This document shows positions 59,771 to 64,000 of a stretch of DNA of 64,000 nt, in pieces. The stretch lies in NCBI RefSeq assembly GCF_024505145.1, contig NZ_JANIAA010000002.1:186001-250000 (forward strand). The letters run 5' to 3'. Source of the stretch: Streptomyces rugosispiralis (GTDB lineage: Bacteria; Actinomycetota; Actinomycetes; Streptomycetales; Streptomycetaceae). The position numbers were made by a program, and so were the translations under genes. Position 1 is the first letter of the stretch. The number at the start of each line of letters is the position of its first letter. The notes beneath the pieces were generated by a model, which saw only the letters and a program-made list of their open reading frames with translations, had not been told where the DNA came from and made no database searches.

Positions 59771-61099
59771 GTGAACAAGGTTTCCCAAGCCCCGCCGCCC
59801 GCGCAGAGGGTCTCCACGGACAACACGCCGAAAGCGACGAAAGCCTCGATCATCGGTGGCCTCGTCGGCGTCTTCATCGAACTCTACGACAACGCGGTCT
59901 ACGGCTTCGTGGCCGGAACTCTCGCGGTCGTGTTCTTCCCCAGCGACGCCCCCACCACGAGTGTCCTGCTGACATTCCTCGCGTTCGCCATTCCCTTCTT
60001 CTTCCGCCCGCTGGGCGCCGCGGTGGCCGGGTCGTGGGGTGACCGGATAGGCCGCAAGCGGGTACTGCTGGTGCTCATCACCATGATGAGCCTGTCCACC
60101 GCTCTGGTCGGCTTTCTGCCGAGCTACGCCGTGGCGGGCGTCTGGGCACCGATCGCCCTGGTGCTGCTGCGTTTCATCCAGGGCTTCGCGATGGGCGGCG
60201 AACCCGGCAACGGCAACTCGTTCCTCGCCGAACACGCCGGGGAGGGGCGCCGGGGGCGAGTGGTCAGCTACGCCAACGCCGCCACGTTCATCGCGATGCT
60301 GCTCGGCACCCTGTTCGCGGCCCTGCTCACCGCGGTGCTCAGCTCCTCGTCCATGGAGACGTGGGGCTGGCGGCTGCCGTTCCTCCTCGCCCTGCCGCTC
60401 GGCGTGGTGGGCCTGATCATCCGGCGCATGGCCGACGAGTCGCCGGAGTTCGCCGAGGCCGAGGAGGAGGGCCGGGTGACCGGCAGTCCGCTCCGGGAAG
60501 CCCTCGCGTCCCCCGAGACCCGGCGCGCGATGGGGACGACGATCGTGCTGCCGCTGCTCAACAGCTCCGGCTACTTCATCCTGTTCATCTACATGCCGTC
60601 GTTCATGAAGGACGAGATGCACTTCTCGGCCCTGGAGGGCCTGCTCGTCACGGCCATCATGCTGGCCGTCGGCACGTTCGCCGTGCTCTACGCCGGGCGG
60701 CTGTCCGACCGGTTGGGCCGCAGAAGGTTGCTCAGCACCTCGGCGTTCACCATGGTCGTCATCGGCTTCCCGTGTTACTGGCTGCTGACGCGGGGGTCCT
60801 TCGCCACGGCGACGATCGGCGCGGTGCTCATGTCCCTGTGTTTCGCCGGCACCAACGGCGTGATGCAGGTGACGCTCGCCGAACTGTTCCCCACCCGCGT
60901 ACGCACCGTGGCGTACGGCGTCGGCTACAACCTCGGCACCGCGATCTTCGGCGGCGCCGCCCCGCTGCTCGTCACGGCCCTCATCGCCGCGACCGGCAGC
61001 GCCTGGATCCCGGCCATCTACCTCGTCCTCACCTCCGCCGTCGCCGGGGTCGCCGCGCTGCGCATCCGCGAGACGGCCTTCGAACCACTCAAGCGCTGA
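59771..61099 (+). CDS. MFS metabolite:H+ symporter
   Basis: A 442-residue 12-helix major facilitator of the metabolite:H+ symporter (ShiA/ProP-like) group: GLVGVFIELYDNAVYGFVAG in helix 1, GDRIGRKRVLLVLITMMSLS in the 2-3 loop, RFIQGFAMGGEPGNGNSFLA, and GRLSDRLGRRRLLSTSAF in the 8-9 loop. Start GTG 59771 after GAAAGG. An in-frame upstream start at 59630 would add an implausible hydrophilic extension. A 190-base gap after the aminotransferase suggests an extra promoter. It likely imports a carboxylate such as 5-oxoproline or a hydroxy acid handled by the neighbouring enzymes. Confidence 0.87.
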   Translation: MNKVSQAPPPAQRVSTDNTPKATKASIIGGLVGVFIELYDNAVYGFVAGTLAVVFFPSDAPTTSVLLTFLAFAIPFFFRPLGAAVAGSWGDRIGRKRVLLVLITMMSLSTALVGFLPSYAVAGVWAPIALVLLRFIQGFAMGGEPGNGNSFLAEHAGEGRRGRVVSYANAATFIAMLLGTLFAALLTAVLSSSSMETWGWRLPFLLALPLGVVGLIIRRMADESPEFAEAEEEGRVTGSPLREALASPETRRAMGTTIVLPLLNSSGYFILFIYMPSFMKDEMHFSALEGLLVTAIMLAVGTFAVLYAGRLSDRLGRRRLLSTSAFTMVVIGFPCYWLLTRGSFATATIGAVLMSLCFAGTNGVMQVTLAELFPTRVRTVAYGVGYNLGTAIFGGAAPLLVTALIAATGSAWIPAIYLVLTSAVAGVAALRIRETAFEPLKR

Positions 61100-61133
61100 C
61101 CCTCACCCGCACATCCGAAAGGACGGTGGCCCC

Positions 61134-62243
61134 GTGACGACAACGGTCACGTGCCAGGCCGGAACCGGCTTGGACCGGCTCCGCGAACAGCTGGACAAGG
61201 CGGGCTTCGCGGCCCTGCTGCTGACCTCGCCCGGAGCGCGCCGGTATGCGCTGGGACGGACGCCCGGCCTCGCCGACGGGACCGCCGTCCTGCTCACCAC
61301 CGAGGGCACGATGACGAGCGCGGCCGGTGATCTCCCCACCGCGATCACGGCCGTGCTGCGCGCGGGCGGCGTGGCGGACGGCGTGGTCGGCGCGGACGCC
61401 GATCTGCCGTGGGAGGTGTTCGGACAGGTCAGCGAGGCGGGAGTGCGGCTGCGACCCGCCGCCGACCTGGTCTTCACCGAACTGGCGAGCGGTGAGCCCG
61501 GTGAACTCCCCGCGGTCGCCGCGGCCGTCGACCTCGCCGCCGTCGGCTATACGGCGGTCATGGACCATCTGCGCGTCGGCATGGACGTACGGGAGCTGTC
61601 GGGCAACGTCGACCGCTCGATCCGCCGCGCCGGTGGCCTGCTGGGGTGGTACGACCCGTGCGGCCCGTACGGCACGTACAACCCATACGGCCCGACCGGC
61701 CGGGCGGCCGGCACGGACCTGGTGACCGTCCGCGGCCACGACCCCGGCACCGCCCGGCTGACGGCCGGGACACCGGTCCGTTTCGTCCTGCACCCGCTGC
61801 TGGACGGGGTCGCCGGATATGCCGCCGCGACCGCCGTACTCGGCGAGCCGGACGGCCCGTTGCGCGCCGCGGGCGCCGCGTGTGCCGCCGCGACGGCTTC
61901 GCTGCTGGCGGCGCTGCGGCCGGGCGCCCCGCTCCGCGACGGCTGCGAGGCGTTCGACCGCGAGGCGTTCGACCGCGAGGCGTTCGACCGCGAGGCGTTC
62001 GGCCGCGAGACGGGTGAGCACGCCGCGGCCTGCCGGATCGTCGCGCTGCGCGGCGGCGGGGCGTCGCTGCCACTGCCGCGTGACAGCGCGGTGACCGCCG
62101 AGCCCGGCATGGTGCTCGGCATACGGACGGAGGTCGCGGTGCCGGGCCGTGGCGCGGTCGAGCTGGCGGAGACCGTCGTGCTGACCGACTCGGGCGCGGA
62201 ACCGCAGGCGCGCACGCCGCTGCGGCTCGTCGAACTCCACTGA
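61134..62243 (+). CDS. M24-family (Xaa-Pro peptidase-like) protein with degenerate metal site
   Basis: A 369-residue two-domain protein with the pita-bread layout of prolidase/creatinase enzymes: the N-terminal domain DRLREQLDKAGFAALLLTSP, YALGRTPGLADGTAVLL, then a C-terminal domain ending EPGMVLGIRTEVAVPGRGAV, ELAETVVLTDSG. Most of the five metal ligands are lost: the GDxVxxDxG strand reads AGTPVRFVLHPLLDGVAGY, and the GHGIG histidine region reads LRGGGASLPLPRD. Residues about 272-288 are three tandem FDREA units encoded by 15-bp repeats. Creatinase-type members also lack metals, so a metal-free hydrolase is possible. The start is GTG 61134. Confidence 0.7.
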   Translation: MTTTVTCQAGTGLDRLREQLDKAGFAALLLTSPGARRYALGRTPGLADGTAVLLTTEGTMTSAAGDLPTAITAVLRAGGVADGVVGADADLPWEVFGQVSEAGVRLRPAADLVFTELASGEPGELPAVAAAVDLAAVGYTAVMDHLRVGMDVRELSGNVDRSIRRAGGLLGWYDPCGPYGTYNPYGPTGRAAGTDLVTVRGHDPGTARLTAGTPVRFVLHPLLDGVAGYAAATAVLGEPDGPLRAAGAACAAATASLLAALRPGAPLRDGCEAFDREAFDREAFDREAFGRETGEHAAACRIVALRGGGASLPLPRDSAVTAEPGMVLGIRTEVAVPGRGAVELAETVVLTDSGAEPQARTPLRLVELH

Positions 62244-62280
62244 CCCGGCGACCGGCCACCACCGCATGAGGAGAACATTC

Positions 62281-63090
62281 ATGGACACATCCCTGCCGTC
62301 GGGAGCGGGCCGGGTGCCCACGGCCGACGCGGGCGGCCGCACCATGCCGCTGCTCGGCTTCGGCACCCATCCGATGCGCGGCGACCAGGCCACCGAGGCG
62401 GTGCTGACCGCCTTGTCGGTCGGCTACCGGCTCGTCGACACCGCCACGCGCTACCGCAACGAGGCCGCTGTCGGAGCGGCCCTCGCGGCGACGAGCCTGC
62501 CCCGGTCCGAGCTGTTCGTGACCACCAAGATGCCGCCCGACCAGGTCGGCAGGGAACGGCTGACGCTGGAGGCGAGCCTGGCCGCGCTGGGCTGCGACTA
62601 CGTCGATCTGTGGCTGATCCACTGGCCGCCCGGCGGCTTCCCGGGCGTCACCAGCTGGCGCGAGTTCATCCGCGCCCGCGACGAGGGCCTCGTGCGGGCC
62701 ATCGGCGTCAGCAACTACTCGGTCGAACTCATCGACGCGCTGCACGAGGCGACGGGGGAGTACCCGGCCGTCAACCAGGTGCGGTGGGGACCGGGGAACC
62801 ACGACGCGGACTTCGCCGGGGCGATGCGCCGACGCGGGGTGGTGCTCAGTGCGCACAGCCCGCTGCGCGGCACCGATCTGGACCATCCGGTACTCGCCGA
62901 TGTCGCGCGGCGCCACGGCCGTTCGGCGCGTGATGTCGTCCTGGCGTGGAATCTGCACCACAAGGTGGCGGTGACCGTGAAATCCGCGCATCGCGACCGG
63001 ATGGAGCGGAATCTGTCGGCCGCCGGCATCACGCTGACCCCGGAGGATATCGGCGAGATCAACGGCCTTTCGGGCGTCGCCGCGGCATAA
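62281..63090 (+). CDS. Aldo/keto reductase (2,5-diketogluconate reductase type)
   Basis: A 269-residue AKR of the compact DkgA-like branch: MPLLGFGTHPMRGDQATEAV, YRLVDTATRYRNEAAVGAAL (Asp, Tyr), LFVTTKMPPDQVGRERL (Lys), YVDLWLIHWPPGGFPG (His), IGVSNYSVELIDAL, and VAVTVKSAHRDRMERNLSAA in place of the usual IPGT cofactor motif. Start ATG 62281 with GAGGAGA (62268-62274). It is a fourth, distinct AKR in the window, not closely related to copies 1 and 2. Confidence 0.88.
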   Translation: MDTSLPSGAGRVPTADAGGRTMPLLGFGTHPMRGDQATEAVLTALSVGYRLVDTATRYRNEAAVGAALAATSLPRSELFVTTKMPPDQVGRERLTLEASLAALGCDYVDLWLIHWPPGGFPGVTSWREFIRARDEGLVRAIGVSNYSVELIDALHEATGEYPAVNQVRWGPGNHDADFAGAMRRRGVVLSAHSPLRGTDLDHPVLADVARRHGRSARDVVLAWNLHHKVAVTVKSAHRDRMERNLSAAGITLTPEDIGEINGLSGVAAA

Positions 63091-63207
63091 CGCCGGGGAA
63101 TCATCGGAAATCGCGATGCCGCCATGCGGCTTTCCGCTCCGACCGCTCCGGGCGGCCTGGCGGAACTACGCTCCGACAGCGGTCATCGAATGCGGAGAGA
63201 GGCCATT

Positions 63208-64000
63208 GTGGTTTATCAGGTCGTGGTCACACGCGGTTATGCCGAGCCGGACGGGAGCACCGTTTTCGGCGATATCGGGCTCTCCCGGCTGACCGACGCC
63301 GGGCTTGCGTGGCGAGTGCTGGACGACGAGGTCGAGGAGCTGCGGGCGGACCAGCTCGAAGGGGCCGACGCGGTCCTCGTGCTGGGACCCGAGCGGGTCT
63401 CGGCCGCGTCGATACCGGAGTCGGGACGGCTGCGGCATGTGGCGCGGTTCGGCGCCGGCTTCGACGCCGTGGACACCGACGCCTGCGCCCGGCGCGGTGT
63501 GCTGGTGACCAACACCCCCGAGGCGGTGCGGCGACCGGTGGCCGACTCCGTGATCGCGTTGCTGTACGCGCTGTCGCACAACCTGGTCGTCAAGGACCGG
63601 CTGGTGCGCGAGGGGCGGTGGGCGGAGCGGCGGGAGTGGCGGGGGCCGGGGCTGGCCGGGGCGACGGTGGGCATCGTCGGGCTGGGCGGCATCGGTCTGG
63701 AGACCGCGCGCAGGGTGCGCGCACAGGGGCTGCGGGTGCTGGGGTACAACCGCGGCGACCGCCGCCGCGAGGCGACCGAGATCGGCATCGAACTCCGCGC
63801 ACTGGACGAGGTGTTGGCGACGAGTGACTACGTGGTCGTCGCCGTCGCCGCGAACCCCCGCACACGGCACCTCATCGGGGAGCGCGAGCTGGCCCTCATG
63901 CGGCCGGCCGCGCGGCTGATCAACGTCTCGCGCGGTGTGGTGGTCGACGAGGAGGCGCTGGCCACGCGCCTGTCGGACGGACGGCTGGCGGGCGCCGGAC
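63208..64000 (+). CDS. D-2-hydroxyacid dehydrogenase (3' end outside window)
   Basis: At least 264 residues of an NAD-dependent D-isomer-specific 2-hydroxyacid dehydrogenase. The N-terminal half includes LRHVARFGAGFDAVDTDACA and VTNTPEAVRRPVADSVIALL. The NAD-binding loop is TVGIVGLGGIGLETARRVRA. It then reads TSDYVVVAVAANPRTRHLIG and ARLINVSRGVVVDEEALATR, where the catalytic Arg of LINVSRG is present. Catalytic Glu and His lie beyond the window. Start GTG 63208 is supported by GGAGAGAGG (63194-63202). With the transaminase it could interconvert an amino acid, 2-oxoacid and hydroxyacid. Confidence 0.85.
   Translation, partial: MVYQVVVTRGYAEPDGSTVFGDIGLSRLTDAGLAWRVLDDEVEELRADQLEGADAVLVLGPERVSAASIPESGRLRHVARFGAGFDAVDTDACARRGVLVTNTPEAVRRPVADSVIALLYALSHNLVVKDRLVREGRWAERREWRGPGLAGATVGIVGLGGIGLETARRVRAQGLRVLGYNRGDRRREATEIGIELRALDEVLATSDYVVVAVAANPRTRHLIGERELALMRPAARLINVSRGVVVDEEALATRLSDGRLAGAG

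Noticed and set aside
1..64000. Mobile elements, CRISPR arrays, tRNA genes
   Set aside because: No transposase or integrase motifs, no regularly spaced repeats with unique spacers, and no tRNA-like cloverleaf sequences were recognised by eye.

Overview
The window reads as chromosome of a high-GC actinomycete, most likely Streptomyces. Coding is dense with strong G/C bias at third positions, GTG starts are common, many genes overlap as ATGA/GTGA, and purine-rich ribosome sites precede most starts. No rRNA, tRNA, CRISPR array or intact insertion sequence was seen.

Region 1 (1-5751) is the tail of a compact type II fatty-acid/polyketide-like operon: two adenylate-forming ligases, two acyl carrier proteins, a complete ketosynthase with a Pro-Gly-rich insertion, a half-length ketosynthase-like protein lacking the catalytic Cys, an ATC-hydrolase-like protein and a Rossmann dehydratase/epimerase. 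It ends at a perfect 14-bp hairpin.

Region 2 (about 5.8-38.3 kb) is a very large organosulfur scavenging island. It holds ten intact flavin-dependent monooxygenases of the bacterial-luciferase (LLM) family, an eleventh as a remnant, two DszC/SfnB-like acyl-CoA-dehydrogenase-type flavoproteins, three aldo/keto reductases, two GNAT acetyltransferases, a sulfonate-type ABC importer, an oligopeptide-type ABC importer, and decayed ssuE-, metN-, ssuA-, LLM- and mocR-like genes. It is divided into sub-operons. Each is preceded by a tiny leader peptide of one family, [VI]-D-L-x-R-x(5)-Cys, with the Cys at a fixed spacing, always encoded by the rare codon TGT and lying at or within a few residues of the stop codon. 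Two pairs are divergent (12.88/13.03 kb and 24.39/24.55 kb). Most start at or very near the predicted transcription start, and several are followed immediately by a hairpin. This looks like a distributed cysteine-responsive attenuation regulon. The largest member is an 11-gene operon from 24.9 to 38.3 kb.

Region 3 (38.4-51.1 kb) is a minus-strand operon with a spermidine/putrescine-type ABC importer, both hydantoinase/5-oxoprolinase subunits, an LLM enzyme (the eleventh intact one in the window), an M20 deacylase and a ThDP enzyme, followed by a GntR/FCD regulator. It plausibly imports and opens a cyclic amide or N-acyl amino-acid derivative. The M20 enzyme could also supply the deacylation step missing from the acetyltransferase-LLM module of region 2.

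Region 4 (51.3-54.0 kb) is again sulfur-related: a thioredoxin-like protein, another leader peptide in front of a DUF4395 protein, and a cystathionine beta-synthase/cysteine synthase with C-terminal CBS domains. A 16-bp tandem repeat array lies just upstream of the last gene. A secreted subtilisin-type protease follows.

Region 5 (55.8-64.0 kb) is a plus-strand operon with 5-oxoprolinase PxpA-PxpB-PxpC, an aminotransferase, an MFS carboxylate transporter, a degenerate M24-type protein, an aldo/keto reductase and a D-2-hydroxyacid dehydrogenase cut by the window edge.
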